This document shows, piece after piece, positions 17,286 through 23,847 of a DNA stretch of 64,000 nt. Positions within the stretch are counted from its first letter, which is position 1. Each line of letters begins with the position of its first letter. The translations under genes were made by a program, and so were the position numbers. The stretch is from Kaistella yonginensis (GTDB taxonomy: Bacteria > Bacteroidota > Bacteroidia > Flavobacteriales > Weeksellaceae). The stretch is from assembly GCF_030409525.1 (NCBI RefSeq), contig NZ_JAUFQB010000063.1:112705-176704 (forward strand), in the 5' to 3' direction. The notes under the pieces are model-generated. The model had not been told where the DNA came from, did no database searches, and saw only the letters and a list, made by a program, of their open reading frames with translations.

Positions 17286-17364
17286 CATTTGCTAAAAGTT
17301 AAACATTAGGCATAAAATAGCATTTGTTTAAAATGAATTAAGAATAATTAACATTTGTTTAAAA
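17286..17364 (+). promoter_or_regulatory. Three direct repeats upstream of the fadL-type gene (candidate operator)
   Basis: CATTTGCTAAAA (17286), CATTTGTTTAAAA (17321) and CATTTGTTTAAAA (17352) lie in the same orientation, 35 and 31 bases apart, close to three helical turns. A weaker AATTGTTTAAAG is near 17225. They end 8 bases before the -7 box at 17373. The 321-base gap from 17078 to 17399 has no gene. Binding by a regulator is inference. Confidence 0.45.
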
Positions 17365-17372
17365 AATAATTT

Positions 17373-17380
17373 TATATTTG
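17373..17380 (+). promoter_or_regulatory. Promoter -7 box of the fadL-lipase operon (TATATTTG)
   Basis: A TAnnTTTG match 19 bases before the ATG. A TTTG in the last direct repeat lies 15 bases upstream, slightly closer than a usual -33 element. Confidence 0.6.
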
Positions 17381-17399
17381 GGACATTAATAATGATTTT

Positions 17400-18638
17400 A
17401 TGAAAAAAATAGTTTTAACAACAGCATTTTTAGCTGGTGTTCTTGCTCACGCTGGAGGCTTCAGAGTTTCTCTACAAGGCGTTAAGCAACTGGCAATGGC
17501 ACATACAAGTGCACACGCAGAAGACGCGAGTGTAACATTTTTTAATCCTGCGGGGATGTCATTCATTCCGTCTAAATTAAGTGTTGCAGCGGGCGGTTTT
17601 GGTGCGAAATCAACAGTAACCTACCAAAACCTATCAACTCTTGAATCTTTTGAAACAAATAACCCTTTGGGGACCCCGATTTATGCGGCGGTAGCTTATA
17701 AGGTTTTAGATAATGTTTCTGTTGGTTTTAGTTTTACGACCCCATTTGGTAGTACTATTGAATGGCCTTCTGACTGGGCTGGAAGAGAAATTGTACAACG
17801 ATTAGAATTGAAGGCTTATTATTTCCAACCAATGGTTTCTTTTAAACTAGCACCATGGGCATCTGTGGGAGGTAGTTATATCTACGCAAAAGGAACAGTA
17901 AATTGGGATAAAGCGGTAACGCAGTTAGGCGGAAGTTTAAATCTATTAGATGAGAAAGCATCTGGAACCGGTTTCGGACTCGGTTTTTATTTTCAACCGA
18001 GTGATAAATTAGATGTGAGTATTGCCTACCGTTCTCCTATTGATGTGGAGGCAAAAGACGGTACCGTATCCTTTAATATTTCTCCTTCCTTGTATTCTAA
18101 TTTAGGTCTTGATGCGTCTGGTAAAGATTCTTTTAAAGCGACATTGCCTCTGGTTGATGAGTATACCATTGGTGTTACGTATAAAGTTACACCGAAGTGG
18201 TTTGTTTCTGGGGACTTTAATTATAGTGGCTGGGATCGATACAATCAGTTGACTTTAGACTTCGCAAACGCTCCGATTGGTAATCAGCCAAATGATCCTA
18301 CGATTTTGGTCAGCCCGAAAAACTTTAAAAGCACCCAAACTTGGAGGGTTGGAACACAATATCAAATTAATGATATGATTGCTGCCCGAGCAGGATATTA
18401 CTACGATGAATCTCCTTACGAAGATGAAAACTTCCAGGCTGAAACACCATCTTTTGATAGTAATGTATTTACAGCCGGTTTAGGATTTGCATTTGCCAAA
18501 GGATTTGGATTAGACGTTTCAGGAGCTATGGCATTCCCAAAAAGCAGAGAGGTGAAAAACTCTTTTAACAACTTCTTCGGACAGGCGAAAGCGAAAGCAT
18601 TTTACTTCGGTTTAGGTTTATCATATAACCCATTTTAA
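17400..18638 (+). CDS. FadL/OmpP1-family outer membrane transporter
   Basis: An outer-membrane 14-strand barrel for long-chain fatty acids or other hydrophobic compounds. The 412-residue protein has a signal peptide (cleaved after A-H-A-G or nearby), the N-terminal F-F-N-P-A-G-M-S-F hatch motif that defines the family, alternating amphipathic strands throughout and a C-terminal aromatic end (L-S-Y-N-P-F) for barrel insertion. A lipase-like lipoprotein starts 14 bases downstream, so an operon for freeing and importing fatty acids is likely. The direct repeats upstream suggest control by a regulator. The exact substrate is not readable from sequence. Confidence 0.9.
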   Translation: MKKIVLTTAFLAGVLAHAGGFRVSLQGVKQLAMAHTSAHAEDASVTFFNPAGMSFIPSKLSVAAGGFGAKSTVTYQNLSTLESFETNNPLGTPIYAAVAYKVLDNVSVGFSFTTPFGSTIEWPSDWAGREIVQRLELKAYYFQPMVSFKLAPWASVGGSYIYAKGTVNWDKAVTQLGGSLNLLDEKASGTGFGLGFYFQPSDKLDVSIAYRSPIDVEAKDGTVSFNISPSLYSNLGLDASGKDSFKATLPLVDEYTIGVTYKVTPKWFVSGDFNYSGWDRYNQLTLDFANAPIGNQPNDPTILVSPKNFKSTQTWRVGTQYQINDMIAARAGYYYDESPYEDENFQAETPSFDSNVFTAGLGFAFAKGFGLDVSGAMAFPKSREVKNSFNNFFGQAKAKAFYFGLGLSYNPF

Positions 18639-18652
18639 GATTTAATTTAATT

Positions 18653-20131
18653 ATGAAAAAAATATTAATTTCAGCAATTGCTGTTTCAGCATTATTTTTC
18701 ACAGTAAGTTGTGAAACAGACTTTGATACCGATGTAAGCAGTATACAAGTGACTCCCGGCGAAGCAAACTTTACAAAATTTGTATCGATTGGTAATTCCT
18801 TGACTTCTGGTTACAGAGACGGAACTTTATATAGCGATGGACAAATGGAGTCTTTTCCAAATATGATGGCTCAGCAAATGAAACGCGCAGGTGGTGGTGA
18901 ATTTACACAACCAATGATGCCTAACAATGTAGGAGGATTCACCAATTTGTTTACCGCATCTGGTGGTACAGAATTTTATGGAAAGTTAACACTTAAAGTG
19001 CTAAATGGGGCCTTGTCGCCAACTCCTAGTGCTCCAGGAGCAAATTTAGATATGATTGGTGGTGCGGGTAAAAAATTTAGTAACATGGGCGTGCCAGGTG
19101 CGAAATCTTTCCACTTAGGTGTTAATGGATATGGTAACCCAGCTGGTTTAGCAACTGGTGCAGCCAACCCTTACTTTGTAAGATTTGCAACGAGCCCAAC
19201 TGCTTCTGTAATTGGTGATGCCATGGTTCAAGCTCCAACGTTCTTCTCACTTTGGATCGGAAATAACGATGTTCTTTCTTATGCAACAAGTGGAGGTTCT
19301 GGTATTGATCAAACAGGAACAGGCAACAACCCTGCAACTTATGGTTCAAATGACATTACAGATCCAGCAGTAGTTGCTTCAGTAATCAGTGGTTATGTGA
19401 ATGCGTTGACCGCAGGTGGTGCAAAAGGAGTTATTGCAAATATTCCGAATGTAACTTCAATCCCATACTTTACGAGAGTTCCTGCCATGCCGATTCCAGG
19501 TGCGCCAGCTACTGTTACAGCCCTTAATAGCGCATATGCAGGTTATAACGCGGGATTAGGACAAGCAAAGACGCTAGGATATTTAACCGAAGCAGAATAT
19601 AATCAAAGATTAATCAAATTTACAGTTGGTGTGGCTAACGGAGCCATCATTGTAGATAAAGATCTTACAAATTTATCAGCCTTGAATATTCCATCATACA
19701 GACAAACTACGGCAAAAGATTATATCTTGTTAACCGCTTCCAGTCTACTTACACCTGCAGCAGGTGGTGGAACTTCAGTACCGTTGGCAGATAAATATGT
19801 ATTGACCGAAAAAGAAACCGCTAAGGTATTAACTGCAACTGCAGCTTATAATGCCTCTATTAAATCAATTGCAACTGCAAAAGGTTTGGCATTTGTAGAT
19901 GCAAATGCGAAAATGGTTGAGCTTTCGAAAATGTCTGGGATCCTGTTTGACGGGGTGAAGTATACCGCAACATTTGTTACCGGTGGTACATTCTCACTAG
20001 ATGGCGTTCACCTTACAGGACGAGGCTATGCTTTGATTGCAAATGAATTTATGAAGGAAATCAACAAGAAATACAAATCCACTTTGCCAATGGTCAATGT
20101 AAATAGTTATCAAGGAGTAACCTTCCCATAA
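18653..20131 (+). CDS. SGNH/GDSL-family lipase-like lipoprotein
   Basis: The product (492 residues) starts with a lipoprotein signal ending F-T-V-S-C (Cys20). The SGNH blocks are present: G-N-S-L-T with the nucleophile Ser49 (GDSL variant), W-I-G-N-N-D for the oxyanion Asn, and D-G-V-H-L-T-x-R-G-Y near the C-terminus with the catalytic Asp and His. It is larger than simple SGNH hydrolases because of Ala/Gly-rich insertions. It should sit on the outer membrane and release acyl or acetyl groups from lipids or glycans. Together with the FadL-type gene 14 bases upstream it suggests uptake of the released fatty acids. Confidence 0.88.
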   Translation: MKKILISAIAVSALFFTVSCETDFDTDVSSIQVTPGEANFTKFVSIGNSLTSGYRDGTLYSDGQMESFPNMMAQQMKRAGGGEFTQPMMPNNVGGFTNLFTASGGTEFYGKLTLKVLNGALSPTPSAPGANLDMIGGAGKKFSNMGVPGAKSFHLGVNGYGNPAGLATGAANPYFVRFATSPTASVIGDAMVQAPTFFSLWIGNNDVLSYATSGGSGIDQTGTGNNPATYGSNDITDPAVVASVISGYVNALTAGGAKGVIANIPNVTSIPYFTRVPAMPIPGAPATVTALNSAYAGYNAGLGQAKTLGYLTEAEYNQRLIKFTVGVANGAIIVDKDLTNLSALNIPSYRQTTAKDYILLTASSLLTPAAGGGTSVPLADKYVLTEKETAKVLTATAAYNASIKSIATAKGLAFVDANAKMVELSKMSGILFDGVKYTATFVTGGTFSLDGVHLTGRGYALIANEFMKEINKKYKSTLPMVNVNSYQGVTFP

Positions 20132-20156
20132 GTAAAATGAAAAATCATTAAATATT

Positions 20157-20188
20157 AAAACCACTTGAATTCTTCGAGTGGTTTTATT
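20157..20188 (+). terminator. Rho-independent terminator after the lipase gene
   Basis: AAAACCACT pairs with AGTGGTTTT around a loop of 11 bases, followed by a T run. The prs promoter box follows within 10 bases. Confidence 0.8.
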
Positions 20189-20192
20189 TTTT

Positions 20193-20200
20193 TAAATTTG
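20193..20200 (+). promoter_or_regulatory. Promoter -7 box of prs (TAAATTTG)
   Basis: A TAnnTTTG match 21 bases before the prs ATG, directly behind the preceding terminator. Confidence 0.65.
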
Positions 20201-20221
20201 CACATCTAAAAAAAAGTAAAA

Positions 20222-21160
20222 ATGGCTAATCAGGCAAGTTATTTATTCTCTACCAGGACAAGTAAAGTTTTGGCGGAAAAAATTGCTCAATTCTATGGGC
20301 AAGAAATGGGGAAAATTAATTTCCAGGAATTTAGTGATGGGGAGTTTGAACCTGTATTGGATGAATCTGTTCGTGGTGGACGGGTTTTTTTAATTGGATC
20401 CACCTTTCCACCTGCAGACAATCTTCTTGAGTTATTACTCATGATTGATGCCTCCAAAAGAGCATCGGCAAAAAGCATCACCGTAGTTTTACCGTACTAT
20501 GGTTTGGCAAGACAAGACAGGAAAGACCAGCCCAGAGCGCCAATCGGAGCGAAACTAGTCGCAAATCTTTTGACTGCTGCAGGTGCAACCAGAATTATGA
20601 CCATGGATTTGCACGCAGATCAAATTCAGGGATTTTTTGAAATTCCAGTTGACCATCTGTACGCTTCGACTATTTTTATCGATTACATTAAGCAACTTAA
20701 TTTAGAAGACCTTACCATAGCCTCTCCTGATATGGGTGGCGCCAAGAGAGCAAAAAACTATGCAAGTCACCTCGGTGCCGAAGTTGTAATCGCTTATAAA
20801 GAAAGAAAAAAAGCGAACGTTGTAGAAGAAATGTTTTTAATAGGTCATGTTGAAGGCCGAAATGTTATTCTTATTGACGACATGATTGATACGGCAGGAA
20901 CATTGTGTAAAGCGGCTGATATTTTAATGGCTAACGGCGCGAAATCAGTGCGAGCGATGGCGACTCATGGTGTTCTTTCCGGGAAAGCCTATGAAAATAT
21001 TGAGAATTCAAAGCTTTCTGAAGTAATTGTAACCGACACCATTCCCATCAAAACAGAATTGTCTTCAAAAATAAAAGTCCTGTCGTGTGCAGAACTCTTT
21101 GCCGATGTGATGAATATGGTGCACAAGCATAAATCAATCAGCGATAAATTCATTATTTAA
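20222..21160 (+). CDS. prs: Ribose-phosphate pyrophosphokinase
   Basis: Makes PRPP from ribose-5-phosphate and ATP for purine, pyrimidine, His, Trp and NAD synthesis. The 312-residue protein contains the metal/ATP-site stretch M-T-M-D-L-H-A-D-Q-I-Q-G-F-F, the PRPP loop I-L-I-D-D-M-I-D-T-A-G-T, and the early S-D-G-E loop (F-S-D-G-E-F). Length and order agree with class I enzymes. It has its own promoter and is followed after 48 bases by rplY, which also has its own -7 box. Confidence 0.97.
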   Translation: MANQASYLFSTRTSKVLAEKIAQFYGQEMGKINFQEFSDGEFEPVLDESVRGGRVFLIGSTFPPADNLLELLLMIDASKRASAKSITVVLPYYGLARQDRKDQPRAPIGAKLVANLLTAAGATRIMTMDLHADQIQGFFEIPVDHLYASTIFIDYIKQLNLEDLTIASPDMGGAKRAKNYASHLGAEVVIAYKERKKANVVEEMFLIGHVEGRNVILIDDMIDTAGTLCKAADILMANGAKSVRAMATHGVLSGKAYENIENSKLSEVIVTDTIPIKTELSSKIKVLSCAELFADVMNMVHKHKSISDKFII

Positions 21161-21172
21161 AGAAAAAATTTA

Positions 21173-21180
21173 TATCTTTG
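21173..21180 (+). promoter_or_regulatory. Promoter -7 box of rplY (TATCTTTG)
   Basis: A TAnnTTTG match 28 bases before the rplY ATG; the sequence TATCTTTGCAAC is typical of strongly expressed genes in flavobacteria. Confidence 0.65.
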
Positions 21181-21208
21181 CAACCTTAAAATTTTTTAAT
21201 ATATTATA

Positions 21209-21838
21209 ATGAAATCAATTACAATTCAAGGTACAAAAAGAGAAAGCGTGGGCAAGAAGTCTACTAAAGCCTTACGTGATGCTGAATTAGTTCCTTGTGT
21301 TGTTTACGGAGGTGCCGAAACTTTAAATTTTTCTGCAGAAGAAAAATCTTTCAAAGGTTTGGTTTATACTCCTGAAGCACACACGGTATCTATTGAGGTT
21401 GACGGAAAAACCATTCCTGCCGTACTTCAGGACATCCAATTCCACCCATTAACAGACAAAATCTTACACGCTGATTTCTATCAGTTGTCAGATGATAAAC
21501 CAGTAGTGATGGAAGTCCCGGTAAGACTAACAGGACGTGCAAAAGGAGTAGTTGCCGGAGGTGCAATGAGACAGACCTACAGAAAACTGAAAGTAAAAGC
21601 AATCCCAGCAAACTTGCCAGACGAAATCGTGGTAGATGTTACCCCATTAAAGATTGGTAGCAAACTTTATGTAGGTGCCATCAAAGCCGAAGGATTTTCT
21701 TTCATGCATCCAGACAATGCAGTAGTAGTTGCTGTTAAAATGTCTAGAACTGCAGCCAAAGGTGGTGCAGCAGATGATGAAGAAGAGGAAACTGCAGAAG
21801 GAGAAGCTCCAGCAGCAGAAGAAACAAGTGCAGAATAA
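21209..21838 (+). CDS. rplY: 50S ribosomal protein L25 (TL5/CTC form)
   Basis: Binds 5S rRNA in the large subunit. The protein has the two-domain TL5/CTC form: an N-terminal L25 domain (I-x-G-x-x-R-x-x-x-G-K-K, then V-P-C-V-V-Y-G-G) and a C-terminal beta domain (D-F-Y-Q-L-S, V-P-V-R-L-T-G-x-A-x-G-V-V-x-G-G). After about residue 180 there is a low-complexity Glu/Ala tail, usual in Bacteroidota. 209 residues. A strong terminator ends the transcript 19 bases past the stop. Confidence 0.96.
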   Translation: MKSITIQGTKRESVGKKSTKALRDAELVPCVVYGGAETLNFSAEEKSFKGLVYTPEAHTVSIEVDGKTIPAVLQDIQFHPLTDKILHADFYQLSDDKPVVMEVPVRLTGRAKGVVAGGAMRQTYRKLKVKAIPANLPDEIVVDVTPLKIGSKLYVGAIKAEGFSFMHPDNAVVVAVKMSRTAAKGGAADDEEEETAEGEAPAAEETSAE

Positions 21839-21856
21839 ATCTACACCCAAACATAA

Positions 21857-21890
21857 AAAAGTCCCGCCCAGTAGTGAGCGGGACTTTTTG
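21857..21890 (+). terminator. Rho-independent terminator after rplY
   Basis: AAAAGTCCCGC pairs perfectly with GCGGGACTTTT around a 10-base loop and is followed by T residues. Confidence 0.92.
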
Positions 21891-21905
21891 TATTCTTTCA
21901 TTTCT

Positions 21906-21992
21906 TAGGGCAGCTTCATCCGCCCTCCACTCCCGCTTTTTTTTACACCACTTCGTTAAGTAAAAAAAGAGCTCCACTCAAGTCGGGGCTGC
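21906..21992 (+). repeat. Dispersed intergenic repeat, copy B
   Basis: It starts TTAGGGCAGCTTCATCCGCC, identical for 20 bases to copy A, and ends GAGCTCCACTCAAGTCGGGG, identical to copy C. It follows the rplY terminator directly and contains no gene. Confidence 0.8.
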
Positions 21993-22051
21993 AAAATTGT
22001 ATACTTTTACAAGAACTCGTTTTTTTTAATTATTTTTACTTTATTAATATC

Positions 22052-22693
22052 GTGGTCGTGATCAAAAAATCCTTAAGTTTATTTTTTTTGTGTTTTCTCT
22101 TTTTTTCCTTCGCACAGCAGAATGAAGAGTTTAAACAAGTCAAAAAATTTTATGATTATCAACGGTTGATCTTGAATAAAGAATTCAAAAAACGGTTCGA
22201 TAAAGAGCTCAATTCTGTAAATAAAGTTGCCATACAAAGCGATTTTCAAGAATTTATGGTGAAACTCGATAGCATTCAGAATAATGCCTTGGTCTATGCG
22301 TTGGTTCGTGTAAAAATACGCGAAGATTTAAATCGGTTTCAACTTCGCGATGATTCAACCATTCGCATGAATCATCCCAAAGCTAGTTTTACCCATAATG
22401 CCAACTATCCTGGTGGTTTCGAGCTCATGCGCAAGCAAATTATTGATTTGTTCTACACCGATGCCATTTTGACCGACCAAAAGATAATGAGGACAGATCT
22501 GCTTTTTGTTGTTGAAAAAGATGGATCAATTAGCTCAGTCAAGGCAGAAGGGGATAATTTTAGCTTTAACCGCCAGGCCGAGATCGCTCTTTATCTGCTT
22601 CCGGAAAAATTTGAGCCTGCATTCATCAATGGTACAGCAGTTCGTTATCGATTTAGATTACCTGTTGCCATGGATTTTGAATATCAAAAATAA
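22052..22693 (+). CDS. Secreted protein with TonB C-terminal-like domain
   Basis: 213 residues with a signal peptide (cleavage around F-A-Q). After a charged helical middle section, the last 100 residues resemble TonB C-terminal domains found in many Bacteroidota periplasmic proteins: Y-P-G-G-F-E-L-M-R-K-Q-I, then a strand pair with V-V-E-K-D-G-S-I and final P-V-A-M-D-F-E. There is no membrane anchor after cleavage, so it is probably a free periplasmic protein rather than a true TonB. The start is one of two GTG codons (22052 or 22058). Partner unknown. Confidence 0.75.
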   Translation: MVVIKKSLSLFFLCFLFFSFAQQNEEFKQVKKFYDYQRLILNKEFKKRFDKELNSVNKVAIQSDFQEFMVKLDSIQNNALVYALVRVKIREDLNRFQLRDDSTIRMNHPKASFTHNANYPGGFELMRKQIIDLFYTDAILTDQKIMRTDLLFVVEKDGSISSVKAEGDNFSFNRQAEIALYLLPEKFEPAFINGTAVRYRFRLPVAMDFEYQK

Positions 22694-22729
22694 ATTGACT
22701 GGAAATCAATTTTATATGACTATTAATTT

Positions 22730-22737
22730 TATATTTG
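22730..22737 (+). promoter_or_regulatory. Promoter -7 box (TATATTTG) before the 181-residue envelope protein
   Basis: A TAnnTTTG match 12 bases before ATG 22749, giving a leader of only about 5 bases. Confidence 0.55.
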
Positions 22738-22748
22738 ATAAAAAAAAT

Positions 22749-23294
22749 ATGAAGAAATTATTACTGATTACCTCCTTGGTTTTTGCGATGAATGCTCAGG
22801 CACAAGAAACTACTACCGAAAGGCAAAATGACATTATGATTAGCCCGATCGAATTGATCGCTAGTCCAGCGTTGAATATTTCATATGAAAGACTTTTGAA
22901 TAAAGATTCGGGCATTGGTATTAATGTAGTCGTGCTATTAGACAATACTAATGAGGGAGATGGGTTACAATCTCAGATTTCCCCTTACTACCGAATGTAT
23001 TTCGGTAAAAAATATTCCGCGGGATTTTTTGTGGAGGGTTTTATTCCCATTACCATGTCAAATGATTACGTGTACACTCCTTACGTTGGCCCCGGTTATT
23101 ACCAGTCCTCTTATTTCTATGAGAAAAACACCACCATTGGCGCTGGAATTGGTTTTGGTGGAAAATGGGTTGCCAGACGAAATATTGTATTTGAAGCAAG
23201 TATCGGAATTGCCAGAAGATTTGGAATGAGCAACGACTATGACGACACCCCAATCACAGGAAAAGGAATGCTCGGTATTGGTTATCGTTTCTAA
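22749..23294 (+). CDS. Outer-membrane beta-barrel-like envelope protein (DUF3575-like)
   Basis: From ATG 22749 the product has 181 residues with a signal peptide (…A-M-N-A-Q-A-Q) and a body of alternating amphipathic strands rich in Gly, Tyr and Phe (G-A-G-I-G-F-G-G-K-W, ending M-L-G-I-G-Y-R-F). The final Phe after an aromatic-rich strand is the usual barrel-insertion signal. This fits the small 8-strand barrels annotated DUF3575 in Bacteroidota. Upstream in-frame codons back to 22506 overlap the preceding gene and lie before the promoter box. Function unknown. Confidence 0.8.
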   Translation: MKKLLLITSLVFAMNAQAQETTTERQNDIMISPIELIASPALNISYERLLNKDSGIGINVVVLLDNTNEGDGLQSQISPYYRMYFGKKYSAGFFVEGFIPITMSNDYVYTPYVGPGYYQSSYFYEKNTTIGAGIGFGGKWVARRNIVFEASIGIARRFGMSNDYDDTPITGKGMLGIGYRF

Positions 23295-23309
23295 AATTTT
23301 TGAAATAGT

Positions 23310-23349
23310 AAAAGAAAAGGTTTAGTTTTGTACTGAACCTTTTCTTTTT
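23310..23349 (+). terminator. Rho-independent terminator
   Basis: AAAAGAAAAGGTT pairs with AACCTTTTCTTTT around a 13-base loop and is followed by T residues, 16 bases after the barrel gene. Confidence 0.8.
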
Positions 23350-23413
23350 AAGTTAATAAAAGAGCCATGAAAAAAGTAAAGAGAGCCAAGTTTCAAAAAT
23401 CAAAAAATGATAT

Positions 23414-23845
23414 ATGTTTACCGACGAATATTACATGAAAATGGCTTTACAAGAAGCCGAAATTGCCTTGGAAAAAGAGGAAGTCCCCATTGGCTGCATC
23501 ATTGTATCCAACAACAGAATTATCGCAAAAGCACATAACCTTACCGAAACTTTAAACGACGTAACTGCACATGCAGAAATGCAAGCAATCACTTCTGCAG
23601 CTAATTATCTTGGCGGTAAATATTTGCAAAAGTGTACACTTTATGTCACTTTAGAACCTTGTGTAATGTGTTGTGGCGCATTGAATTGGAGCCAAATTTC
23701 CAAAGTCGTAATCGGCGCCAGAGACGAACAACGAGGTTTCATCAATAAAAATTTACAACTTCACCCGAAAACCGAAATCATGACCGGAATTATGGAAAAT
23801 GAATGCTCGGTGATCGTGAAGGAATTTTTTAAGAATAGAAGATAA
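23414..23845 (+). CDS. tadA: tRNA-specific adenosine deaminase
   Basis: Converts A34 to inosine in tRNA-Arg(ACG). The zinc site is complete: H-A-E at residues 53-55 (His53 ligand, Glu55 proton shuttle) and P-C-V-M-C with Cys83 and Cys86. The length of 143 residues and the G-A-R-D-E-Q-R-G-F region near the C-terminus fit TadA better than cytidine or guanine deaminases. The helicase gene starts 2 bases after its stop, so the two are cotranscribed. Confidence 0.93.
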   Translation: MFTDEYYMKMALQEAEIALEKEEVPIGCIIVSNNRIIAKAHNLTETLNDVTAHAEMQAITSAANYLGGKYLQKCTLYVTLEPCVMCCGALNWSQISKVVIGARDEQRGFINKNLQLHPKTEIMTGIMENECSVIVKEFFKNRR

Positions 23846-23847
23846 AG

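Noticed and set aside
22506..22748. Continuous frame from 22506 into the barrel protein
   Set aside because: It overlaps the preceding secreted protein, and the signal peptide and promoter box place the start at 22749.
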